5,305 nucleotides of DNA from an uncultured Verrucomicrobiales bacterium (GCA_937893785.1 CALCSP010000496.1:1-5305); one strand, 5' to 3'. Numbered from the stretch's first letter, positions 1-5,018 are shown. Translations and numbers: made by a program. The notes: generated by a model from the sequence alone, not told the origin.

Positions 1-1
1 C

Positions 2-1978
2 CTGTGTCGTGGGGCAGTGGCGGTGTTGTTGACCTTCACTACACTGACTCAAGCTCAAGTCGTTTTTGATGACTTCAATGATGGCAACGATGATGGCTGG
101 GAGCAATTCAGTCCCCTGGACATTGTGGGAGCCAGTTCGGTGTTCACCTTTCCGGATGTAGGAGAGGGCAACAAAGGCTACCGGCTATTCAGCCCGGCGC
201 CTGCTGTCCCGGATGCCGGCCCCGGTCGTAGTTTCACCTTCCGCACGCCTGTATATTCTGACTTTTACGCGGCGGTGGATGTTCTGGACTGGGTCAACGA
301 AGTGGATCAAGCCTTCGGGCTCATCCTTCGGGTCGACAACATCGGTCTGGGGCAGACAACCGGTTATGTGCTCAACTACGATCCTCAGCAAGCCTCCGGC
401 AACCGGGCCCAGATCCATTTCAATTCGGTCACGGATGAAGCAGCAGTGGAAACCATTGGTGCTGCAGACATCACTCTGGAAACCGGCCACGACTACCGCA
501 TCGTCGTAGAAGTCGCCGGAAACACATTTACCGGTAAAGTTTACGACCACCTCGACCTGAGCCAGCCAGTGGTGACCTACAGTGGTGTGGACGAAACCTA
601 CAGTGAGGGGATGGCAGGGCTCTTCAACTATTATCGAGGCGGCGAGGCCACCGACAGCGACATCGGAATCGCTGACTCCACCTTCGACAATTACTACACG
701 TCTGCAGAAACCCCTGCTACCATTGCCAACGAAGCCTACTATGGTTTCTCTGGAGAACCCTACGTTGTTGCCTTGAGCCCGGCCAACCGATCGGCCTACC
801 AGTCGGCGACCGACGGTCTGCATGCAGACATTCTGCTGCCAGAGGGAACCAGCGGAGCCGAGGTCACTTTGACGCTCAACGGTATCGATCGCACCGCACA
901 AATCAGCCAGTCCACCGATGGAAACAAGCTCAAGGTGTCCTATGACAGTCTGGAAGCCAACCGTGTTTACGATGCGGTGCTGGAATTAACCGGCAACCAG
1001 AACGTTGGCCGCACCGAGTGGACTTTCGACACCTTCGAGCAAAGCTATCTGACCTCCAATGAGGTCATGGTCATTGAGGCAGAGGATTACAATTACAATG
1101 GCGGTTCTTATATCAACCGCCCCGTTCCATCAGGATTCAAGGAATCCGGACAGAGTGTCAACAGTGGCGACCAGGCCTACCTGGACCGAGAGGGTATCCC
1201 CGATGTGGATTTCTTTGACTACAGCGATACAGCGGGTGAAGAAGCCCTTGCCATTTACCGGGCCTGGGATCCAGTCAACACGCAGGCGGGATCCTCCGAA
1301 ACAGCCAATGTCGCCCAGCCAGATGGACAGGACCCCGCAGTCAACGACACCACACGCAAGGCATCTCTTGACGTGGACTTGCCCGAATATCAAGTCACCG
1401 GGACCCGTGGAGGAGAATGGATGAATTACACCCGAGAATTTCCGGATGGAGAATATCACGTGTATCTCAGGGCCGCATCCAGAGCCACCCAATCCATTTA
1501 TCTGGACCAGGTCAGCGGCAACACCTCTGGCACCAACCAATCGACCGAACGCCTGGGCACTTTTCAAATGCCCAATATGGGCATCAAGTCCAACTACCGG
1601 TTTGTCGCTTTGACCGGTGAGGGCGGAAGCCGCCTCAAACTCAACCTGAATGGCAAACAAACCATGCGGCTGTCCATTGGGACGGAAGATGACAACCGAG
1701 TCAACAACACCACCTCCTTGAATTACCTTCTTTTTGTGCCAGCCACCGAGGAAGAAGCGCCACCGGAAGAGACCCTGAGCATTGCGGGGGCAGCCACCGT
1801 GAACGGTGATTACACGGAAGTGACAGGGGCCGTTTTTGAACCCGGTAAAATCACCGTGCCAGCCACCGCTGCCATGCAGTTTTTCAAGATTCTGGTGCCA
1901 CCAGCCTCGGCAGCAAGCTTTGCCATCGACTCGGTCTCCGTTGAGGGGGATGCCCTGACCATCACCTACACGCACTGA
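2..1978 (+). CDS. Secreted multidomain protein with lectin-like and CBM6-like carbohydrate-binding domains (5' end cut by window)
   Basis: The frame is open to the left edge; the first usable start in view is GTG at 17, but upstream codons including an Arg still read through, so the true start probably lies outside the window. Counting from that GTG, residues 1-13 are the end of a signal peptide (LLTFTTLTQA, cleavage likely before QVVF). Residues about 15-230 resemble a concanavalin A-like/LamG-type beta sandwich (DDFNDGNDDGW, then GLILRV, RIVVEV, GLFNYY). Residues about 245-340 look like an Ig-like domain ending in WTFDTF. Residues about 348-575 resemble a CBM6-type galactose-binding fold: IEAEDYNYNGG at the start, GTRGGEWMNY and GEYHVYLRA in the middle. 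After a Glu/Pro linker (578-585) comes a small beta-rich C-terminal domain (about 587-653). No catalytic domain is visible. I infer an exported polysaccharide-binding protein; the exact substrate is unknown. It is followed by its own terminator. Confidence 0.88.
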   Translation: MCRGAVAVLLTFTTLTQAQVVFDDFNDGNDDGWEQFSPLDIVGASSVFTFPDVGEGNKGYRLFSPAPAVPDAGPGRSFTFRTPVYSDFYAAVDVLDWVNEVDQAFGLILRVDNIGLGQTTGYVLNYDPQQASGNRAQIHFNSVTDEAAVETIGAADITLETGHDYRIVVEVAGNTFTGKVYDHLDLSQPVVTYSGVDETYSEGMAGLFNYYRGGEATDSDIGIADSTFDNYYTSAETPATIANEAYYGFSGEPYVVALSPANRSAYQSATDGLHADILLPEGTSGAEVTLTLNGIDRTAQISQSTDGNKLKVSYDSLEANRVYDAVLELTGNQNVGRTEWTFDTFEQSYLTSNEVMVIEAEDYNYNGGSYINRPVPSGFKESGQSVNSGDQAYLDREGIPDVDFFDYSDTAGEEALAIYRAWDPVNTQAGSSETANVAQPDGQDPAVNDTTRKASLDVDLPEYQVTGTRGGEWMNYTREFPDGEYHVYLRAASRATQSIYLDQVSGNTSGTNQSTERLGTFQMPNMGIKSNYRFVALTGEGGSRLKLNLNGKQTMRLSIGTEDDNRVNNTTSLNYLLFVPATEEEAPPEETLSIAGAATVNGDYTEVTGAVFEPGKITVPATAAMQFFKILVPPASAASFAIDSVSVEGDALTITYTH

Positions 1979-1999
1979 GGCAGGCCCCAAACACTCATG

Positions 2000-2036
2000 A
2001 ACCGGATGAACCTTCTGCAGGTCATCCGGTTTTTTT
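2000..2036 (+). terminator. Rho-independent terminator of the secreted protein gene
   Basis: A perfect 10-bp stem pairs AACCGGATGA (2000-2009) with TCATCCGGTT (2022-2031). It can extend inward by three pairs (CCT 2011-2013 with AGG 2019-2021) past a bulged A. A run of seven T residues (2030-2036) follows. It lies 21 bp after the TGA stop and ends just ahead of the next gene's promoter region, so it separates the two transcription units. Confidence 0.9.
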
Positions 2037-2048
2037 GTGGCCCAATCC

Positions 2049-2076
2049 TTGTCTTGGCTTCATCCAACGGTATGGT
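2049..2076 (+). promoter_or_regulatory. Candidate promoter giving a leaderless adenosyltransferase mRNA
   Basis: TTGTCT (2049-2054, four of six matches to the -35 consensus) and TATGGT (2071-2076, four of six to the -10 consensus) are separated by 16 bp. Initiation seven bases after the -10 box would fall on the A of the ATG at 2083. There is no Shine-Dalgarno ahead of that ATG, which fits a leaderless message. Both boxes are imperfect, so this is only a candidate. Confidence 0.3.
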
Positions 2077-2082
2077 GTGCGC

Positions 2083-2613
2083 ATGAGTATTGTCACGAAA
2101 GTCGGCGACCAGGGAAATACCCGTTTGATGTTCAATCGAGAGGTCCCCAAGGAGGACCCCAGGGTGGATGCCTACGGAGCCGTCGACGAGCTGAGCACCG
2201 CCATGGGCATGCTGCGTGGCAAACCAGAAACCGCACCGGATCTGAAAGAACGCATCCTGACGGTCCAAAAGCAGCTCATTGGCTTGATGGGCGAAGTGTC
2301 CACACCACCCGAGTTGATGGCCAAATACAAGGAGTCGGGCTATCAGTGCATCACCGAAAGCGACCTTGAGTTCATCGAATCGCGCATCAGGGATCTAGAA
2401 TCGCAACTGGGCCCTTTCACGACATGGAGTATACCCGGAGACAGTGAACTGGGTTCGCTGGCGGATTGGGCGAGAACCATCTGCCGCCGCGCTGAGAGGA
2501 AGATATGCGCCCTGCATCATAGCTCCCCCATCGACAATCGGGTGATCATGGTTTACCTCAACCGAATGAGTGACTGGCTGTGGCTGGAAGCCAGAGCCCT
2601 GGACCGACAGTAG
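2083..2613 (+). CDS. pduO: PduO-type cob(I)alamin (corrinoid) adenosyltransferase
   Basis: Transfers the 5'-deoxyadenosyl group of ATP to the reduced cobalt of cob(I)alamin or cobinamide, releasing triphosphate and making coenzyme B12; a cytoplasmic enzyme, trimeric in the characterised family. The 176-aa product shows the whole family pattern: the N-terminal ATP-binding GDQGNT (residues 8-13), RVDAYGAVDEL (27-37, with the Asp of VDEL that pairs with a distal Arg in known structures), IPGDSELG (117-124), the CRRAER signature (134-139) and YLNRMSDWLWLEAR (158-171). The frame extends 16 codons upstream to 2035, but that stretch overlaps the preceding terminator and matches nothing in the family, so ATG 2083 is chosen; GTG 2077 is an alternative. 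No other cobalamin gene is in view, so the role (salvage or assimilation) cannot be refined. The symbol follows the PduO family; some annotators would write cobO or yvqK. The gene converges with the Sel1-repeat gene; the 29-bp gap has only a weak GCCTG/CAGGC stem (2620-2638) without a T run. Confidence 0.93.
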   Translation: MSIVTKVGDQGNTRLMFNREVPKEDPRVDAYGAVDELSTAMGMLRGKPETAPDLKERILTVQKQLIGLMGEVSTPPELMAKYKESGYQCITESDLEFIESRIRDLESQLGPFTTWSIPGDSELGSLADWARTICRRAERKICALHHSSPIDNRVIMVYLNRMSDWLWLEARALDRQ

Positions 2614-2642
2614 AGGGTGGCCTGAATCCAGCCCAGGCAAGC

Positions 2643-3494
2643 TTAGGGCTCCGAAGGTGAGGGTTCAGAGACGGAGTCCTCCGACTCCTCGACAGGTAGG
2701 GCCTGCTTTCTGAATGCTTGCATCAAATCCCAAGCCCGAGTCACCTGGCTTTGGGTCAGTGTCGATCCCACCATATCCCGGGCTTCTGCAGCTCCACTGG
2801 CCTTTTTCTCCGCCGCCAGGTGCAACCAGGCGAAGGAAGCCGCTGGATCAGGATCCACACCCTTACCAAGGTAGTAAGAAAATCCTGCCAGGTGCTGAGC
2901 CTCAGGAAGGCCAGACTCGGCAGCTCTCAAATACCAGCCAAAGGCCTCCTTGAGGTCGGGTTCGACTCCCTCTCCCCTCTCATACTGCCGCCCGCATCTG
3001 AGCATGGCGCTGGGCTTGCCCTGTTCCGCTGCTTTGAGAGTCCATTGATGGCTCAATGGGATATCCTGAATTTCTCCCATGCCATGCCCGGCGAGCAGAG
3101 CCAGGGTCTCACTGGCATCGGCAAAGCCAAGGTCGGAAGCCCTTTTAAAAAACGTTTTGGATTTGGGGAAATCCTGTAGCACTCCATTGCCGTTGCAGTG
3201 CAAGAGCCCCAGAGCATGGAGTGCCTCCGGCTCCTGCTGCGCCGAGGCCGAAGTATACCATTTGATGGCTTCCTCAATGTTCTGTTGCACCCCATCCCCA
3301 TCCCGATAGGCATGACCCACCTTGGTCTGCGCATCGGGCTTGCCATGACGTGCATCTCTCAAAAGCGCTTCCACCTCGGCCGAGACATCATCTTCTCCCA
3401 GGTTCGGCCCCTTGTCGGACTCAGCAGCCTCGATGAAGGCAGGCCACCTCAGCAGAAGGCATGCGATGAGGGTGATGGATAGATGATGATGCAT
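2643..3494 (-). CDS. Secreted Sel1-like repeat (tetratricopeptide-type) protein
   Basis: The 283-aa product starts MHHHLSITLIACLLL, a signal peptide with probable cleavage near FIEAAES (residues 20-26), so it should act in the periplasm or outside the cell. Five consecutive 36-residue Sel1-like repeats follow: residues 52-87, 88-123, 124-159, 160-195 and 196 to about 231. They share the pattern A..LG..Y..G.GV..D...A..W...AA..G; repeat 3 is the most degenerate (HGMGEIQD). These alpha-alpha hairpins form a curved scaffold for protein-protein contacts. A 40-residue helical stretch and an acidic Ser/Glu/Pro tail end the protein. The open frame continues upstream to 3617, but those 41 residues precede the signal peptide and are unlikely to be translated, so ATG 3494 is chosen. 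There is no clear Shine-Dalgarno. The gene is convergent with the adenosyltransferase gene and appears to be transcribed alone. The partner is not deducible. Confidence 0.88.
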   Translation of the reverse strand: MHHHLSITLIACLLLRWPAFIEAAESDKGPNLGEDDVSAEVEALLRDARHGKPDAQTKVGHAYRDGDGVQQNIEEAIKWYTSASAQQEPEALHALGLLHCNGNGVLQDFPKSKTFFKRASDLGFADASETLALLAGHGMGEIQDIPLSHQWTLKAAEQGKPSAMLRCGRQYERGEGVEPDLKEAFGWYLRAAESGLPEAQHLAGFSYYLGKGVDPDPAASFAWLHLAAEKKASGAAEARDMVGSTLTQSQVTRAWDLMQAFRKQALPVEESEDSVSEPSPSEP

Positions 3495-3576
3495 GGTTGA
3501 GCCAGAGGCGAAGCGAAAGAAATGGACCTCGCATCCGCTACAGACTATCGGAGGATTTGAACGATTGATTAAGTCT

Positions 3577-3605
3577 ATTGTAACCAGTTTCGCCGATTGG
3601 CGATA
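3577..3605 (-). promoter_or_regulatory. Candidate promoter and small dyad upstream of the Sel1-repeat gene
   Basis: On the minus strand TACAAT (3582-3577) matches the -10 consensus in five of six positions and lies 82 bp before the ATG at 3494. The -35 position at 17-bp spacing (3605-3600) reads TATCGC, which is poor. A CGCC-GATT-GGCG dyad (3591-3602) occupies the spacer and could bind a regulator, perhaps one that compensates for the weak -35. Only the -10 box is really supported. Confidence 0.3.
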
Positions 3606-3720
3606 GAGGAAACCCATGACAAGTTACTGCAAATGAGCAGGCTCGATACAGGGAGTCGGATATCCTGCCCGTCATGAAAAAAGACTCCCCGGGGTTCAAG
3701 GATAGATATCGTTAGAAGGA

Positions 3721-3743
3721 TGGTGCGGCTAAAAGGATTCGAA
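3721..3743 (-). other. tRNA 3'-end fragment, candidate att site of an integrated element
   Basis: Read on the minus strand, these 23 bases have the layout of tRNA positions 54-76. TTCGAATC satisfies the universal T-loop pattern TTCRANYC; four more T-stem bases (CTTT), a seven-base acceptor strand (TAGCCGC), a discriminator A and an encoded CCA follow at exactly the right distances. The five bases upstream (GAAGC) pair with the T stem at only four positions, one of them a wobble, and lack the invariant G53. No anticodon arm or D arm can be built upstream, so this is not a working tRNA gene. A truncated tRNA 3' end is what integrases of islands and prophages leave at the far junction. Its CCA side faces the ordinary genes at lower coordinates, so the element would extend to the right. 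The fragment could still be chance or a decayed tRNA. Confidence 0.45.
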
Positions 3744-3820
3744 GCTTCACGGGATGATCTCCCACGAAAAACTCAACAACCTCAACGTTTTGGGGCGTAT
3801 TGGGTTCCGACCAGCCGCAC
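3723..3820. repeat. 8-bp inverted repeat GTGCGGCT / AGCCGCAC spanning the tRNA-like segment
   Basis: GTGCGGCT (3723-3730) and AGCCGCAC (3813-3820) are exact reverse complements. On the minus strand this places GCGGCTG 98 bases before the end of CCA, where it would form a full seven-pair acceptor stem (one G-U) with the tRNA-like 3' end. The overall length would fit a class II tRNA or tRNASec, but the interior shows neither a five-pair, seven-base anticodon arm nor a D arm. It may be a decayed tRNA or chance. Confidence 0.3.
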
Positions 3821-3990
3821 TGGGAACTACCAGGTCTCGTCTTTTTTGTTACGGGTTTGTTAGGTCTTTCGACGGAGTTTTTGTGGCTAACATCCCGGTC
3901 ACTGTCAACCCAATGATGAGGTGTATGACATCTAGCCACTACTTGGCGGCAAGAAATCTGAAGAAAGTTGGAACTACCTCAGCTTGGTGG

Positions 3991-4176
3991 TCATTTTTGC
4001 ATGAGGTTCATGGCAAACATGAGTGCGTAGGTCATTGCCATCCCCAGAAGGATACCAAATAACGGTATGGGTATGAAGGCACATATCAATAAAGCCGTAA
4101 TGCCCCATCCGATGGATGATCTGCCCTCCATGGATGCTACCTTACCCATAATGATGGCGGCTAAAATGATGAGCAT
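3991..4176 (-). CDS. Small two-TM membrane protein of unknown function
   Basis: The 61-aa product is almost entirely hydrophobic. It has a first membrane segment MLIILAAIIMGKVA (residues 1-14), a short polar turn MEGRSSIGWG (16-25) and a longer second segment (about 26-57), ending in Gln-Lys. The GRS followed by Trp between two membrane helices resembles a pattern common in uncharacterised small bacterial membrane proteins; no function is implied. It is the last ORF of the minus-strand cluster, 35 nt after the 69-aa ORF. The frame stays open upstream to 4254 and reads DAIQRGVSVRF just ahead of this ATG, a basic stretch that would suit the cytoplasmic end of the first helix. A rare ATT start at 4212, overlapping the previous stop by one base, would give 73 aa. 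The ATG is kept because no Shine-Dalgarno decides the case. Confidence 0.6.
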   Translation of the reverse strand: MLIILAAIIMGKVASMEGRSSIGWGITALLICAFIPIPLFGILLGMAMTYALMFAMNLMQK

Positions 4177-4211
4177 AAATCTGACACTAACCCCGCGTTG
4201 GATTGCATCAA

Positions 4212-4421
4212 TTACAAAACATGGGCCGTTTTGTAATCTCGGGCAAATCGTTGGTTACGCAGATGGTCCTGCAGATCCTCGGAGGCGGTGATGGGCGGTG
4301 TGTCTAGCTTACAGTCTTCACGGACTAGTTTTAGGAAGGCTTCCAGGTTTTGGAGGGTCTCCCGCTGGACGGTGTGGATCTTGCCGTAACTGTTATCAAT
4401 GTCCCATTTGACGATGATCAT
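4212..4421 (-). CDS. Small soluble hypothetical protein (69 aa)
   Basis: I do not recognise this protein. It is a compact, charged 69-residue product with no signal or membrane segment. It begins with a probable beta strand (MIIVKWDIDNSYGKI, residues 1-15), continues with a helix-forming stretch (about 19-38, TLQNLEAFLKLVRED), and ends with a second helical, Asp/Arg-rich segment (about 46-64). The mix of hydrophobic and charged residues is typical of a folded protein. Its ATG lies 2 nt after the stop of the 48-aa ORF, with a purine-rich AGAAGAG-type sequence inside the end of that ORF as a possible ribosome-binding site, so coupled translation is likely. The neighbours are equally small minus-strand ORFs, supporting one polycistronic unit. 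Confidence 0.6.
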   Translation of the reverse strand: MIIVKWDIDNSYGKIHTVQRETLQNLEAFLKLVREDCKLDTPPITASEDLQDHLRNQRFARDYKTAHVL

Positions 4422-4423
4422 TC

Positions 4424-4570
4424 CTAGAACTCTTCTGGAATCTTTCTTCTAATTTCTGAGGCCTGACTTCTTTCTGGGATTTGACTTTCAGGAACGCCAA
4501 GGCCATCAGTTGGCAGTGGCACGACCGGCTGGATTTCAAGCTGTGGCTCATTCATTTCCCACTGGTCCAT
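4424..4570 (-). CDS. Very small Pro/Glu-rich hypothetical protein (48 aa)
   Basis: A 48-codon frame from ATG 4570 to TAG 4424 encodes an acidic, Pro- and Glu-rich product: MDQWEMNEPQLEIQP at the start, VPLPTDGLGVP in the middle (residues 17-27) and a basic SEIRRKIPEEF end. No membrane segment, signal peptide or known motif is seen; it may be largely disordered. The main support is position: its ATG comes 3 nt after the stop of the 57-aa ORF, and its stop is 2 nt before the ATG of the 69-aa ORF, on the same strand. It fills a gap that would otherwise interrupt the cluster. A non-coding role of this segment cannot be excluded. Confidence 0.45.
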   Translation of the reverse strand: MDQWEMNEPQLEIQPVVPLPTDGLGVPESQIPERSQASEIRRKIPEEF

Positions 4571-4573
4571 AGG

Positions 4574-4747
4574 TCACTCAGTTTCAGTGGCGTCAAAATC
4601 GATCAATTTTGACTTGTAGGATATGCCAGTCCACGAATCAGTTACAATCCCCTCGGTATAGATAAAGTATCGGCCCTGGCGAATTGATACGTATATGTAG
4701 GCGATGAGAGCTGCCACTGCGAGGATATACCAGCGAGTTGAGTTCAT
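4574..4747 (-). CDS. Small single-pass membrane protein (57 aa)
   Basis: A 57-codon frame from ATG 4747 to TGA 4574. Residues 6-22 (WYILAVAALIAYIYVSI) form one transmembrane helix or uncleaved signal anchor, followed by RQGR and a 34-residue tail of beta character (YFIYTEGIVTDSWTG, then ISYKSKLIDF) and an acidic end. The order membrane helix, GRY, short strand, D[ST]xTGxxY resembles many small bacterial membrane-anchored proteins with a DTxTG turn, which supports real coding but gives no function. The start is fixed by an in-frame TGA five codons upstream. There is no Shine-Dalgarno; instead the ATG overlaps the TGA of the 83-aa ORF in an ATGA arrangement, so translation would depend on coupling to it. 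The next ORF starts 3 nt after its stop. Confidence 0.55.
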   Translation of the reverse strand: MNSTRWYILAVAALIAYIYVSIRQGRYFIYTEGIVTDSWTGISYKSKLIDFDATETE

Positions 4748-4995
4748 GGTCGCATTGAATCACACATTGTTGTCAGTTGGCAATGCCGTGCCCTGATAGA
4801 AAAACCGGCCAGTGCGTGAACACCAACCGCTGAAACCGGTTGCCAGACAGACTCGGTTTTTATGCGGTTAGCGAGTGGGCGATGATAGTGTTCGCTTTTG
4901 TCATTTGACCCACACACGCAAACCCGCACCGCTGTGGTCTGGTTTTCGGACCCGGCAGCCCCCCCGCCGGGTTTGTGGGGTAGGAGTGAACTCAT
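4744..4995 (-). CDS. First ORF of the small-gene cluster, hypothetical protein (83 aa)
   Basis: I do not recognise the product. It has no membrane segment and an odd composition: a Gly-rich patch PGGGAAGS (residues 9-16), a VRVCVCGSND stretch (23-32) with two Cys, and several His. Two things argue that it is translated. The ATG at 4995 is preceded, after 7 nt, by GAGGTGA (5009-5003), a seven-base match to the anti-Shine-Dalgarno and the best such site in the window. Its TGA also overlaps the ATG of the 57-aa ORF (ATGA). Two things argue against: the protein does not look like a well-folded domain, and the DNA holds a symmetric array of AACCG/CGGTT sites and a GC-rich hairpin that suggest a regulatory or structural role. 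It could be a leader ORF whose main purpose is to drive translation downstream. Confidence 0.42.
   Translation of the reverse strand: MSSLLPHKPGGGAAGSENQTTAVRVCVCGSNDKSEHYHRPLANRIKTESVWQPVSAVGVHALAGFSIRARHCQLTTMCDSMRP
4803..4869. repeat. Symmetric cluster of six AACCG/CGGTT half-sites
   Basis: AACCG occurs at 4803, 4825 and 4834 on the plus strand, and its complement CGGTT at 4837, 4854 and 4865: three copies in one direction, then three in the other. The central pair merges into the palindrome AACCGGTT (4834-4841). The outer copies extend to an 8-bp inverted repeat, AAAAACCG (4800-4807) with CGGTTTTT (4854-4861); 4825-4829 and 4837-4841 form a nested 5-bp stem with a 7-base loop. It sits inside the 83-aa ORF just upstream of the 57-aa gene. 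It could be an operator or iteron array, or a foldable ssDNA or RNA element. AACCG is also frequent in the gene at 2-1978, so the background rate is above random. Confidence 0.45.
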
Positions 4996-5000
4996 AACGA

Positions 5001-5018
5001 AATCACCTCACTGTGATT
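5001..5018 (-). promoter_or_regulatory. Strong ribosome-binding site set in an AATCAC-N6-GTGATT dyad
   Basis: The Shine-Dalgarno GAGGTGA (5009-5003, minus strand) lies 7 nt ahead of ATG 4995. AATCAC (5001-5006) and GTGATT (5013-5018) make a perfect 6-bp inverted repeat with a 6-base spacer that includes part of the Shine-Dalgarno. As RNA the hairpin would partly hide the ribosome-binding site; as DNA the dyad could be an operator. Either would control the whole small-ORF cluster. Confidence 0.5.

Larger units (their letters stand above)
3495..3990. other. Intergenic region between chromosomal genes and the small-ORF cluster
   Basis: No convincing gene is seen. From left to right it holds the Sel1 promoter candidate (3577-3605); a 13-codon frame MKKDSPGFKDRYR (3674-3715, +); on the minus strand a GC-rich CCCC/GGGG segment (3687-3694) followed by six T (3682-3677), a weak terminator that could once have served a minus-strand tRNA; the tRNA 3'-end match (3721-3743); a GGGA/TCCC hairpin (3750-3762); a hairpin pairing GTTCC (3804-3808) with GGAAC (3823-3827) and CAG with CTG inside it; and a perfect TTGACA on the minus strand (3908-3903) with no good -10 partner. 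No strong terminator is seen after the small-ORF cluster, whose last stop is at 3991. Confidence 0.5.

Noticed and set aside
185..901. 238-aa minus-strand frame opposite the secreted protein gene
   Set aside because: Antisense shadow of a well-supported coding region; no domain or start signal.
1130..1990. 286-aa minus-strand frame
   Set aside because: Antisense shadow of the CBM6-like part of the secreted protein; composition rich in Gly/Val/His as expected for a shadow.
3459..3494. Lipobox-like LIAC at residues 9-12 of the Sel1-repeat protein
   Set aside because: The Cys is too close to the N-terminus and is followed by LLLR, so the hydrophobic core would be too short for a lipoprotein signal; an ordinary signal peptide fits better.
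3771..3865. Integron attC-like site: ACTCAAC (3771-3777) and GTTAGGT (3859-3865) with an imperfect hairpin between
   Set aside because: Both ends fit the RYYYAAC/GTTRRRY core pattern and AACAA arms pair, but the two cores are not fully complementary, no integron integrase or second attC is visible, and such 7-mers are common by chance.
3712..3939. 75-aa minus-strand frame; its second half (NVEVVEFFVGDHPVKLRILL) looks protein-like
   Set aside because: The first half has no protein character, there is no Shine-Dalgarno, and its end runs through the tRNA-like sequence. It may be a remnant but cannot be supported as a gene.
3754..4062. 102-aa plus-strand frame
   Set aside because: Overlaps the 61-aa membrane protein gene antisense, has no ribosome-binding site, no recognisable domain and a His/Trp/Cys mix typical of a shadow frame.
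3991..4995. Filamentous-phage (inovirus) module as identity of the small-ORF cluster
   Set aside because: Small size and membrane proteins are suggestive, but no Zot-type ATPase, replication initiator or signal-peptide-bearing major coat protein is visible in the window.
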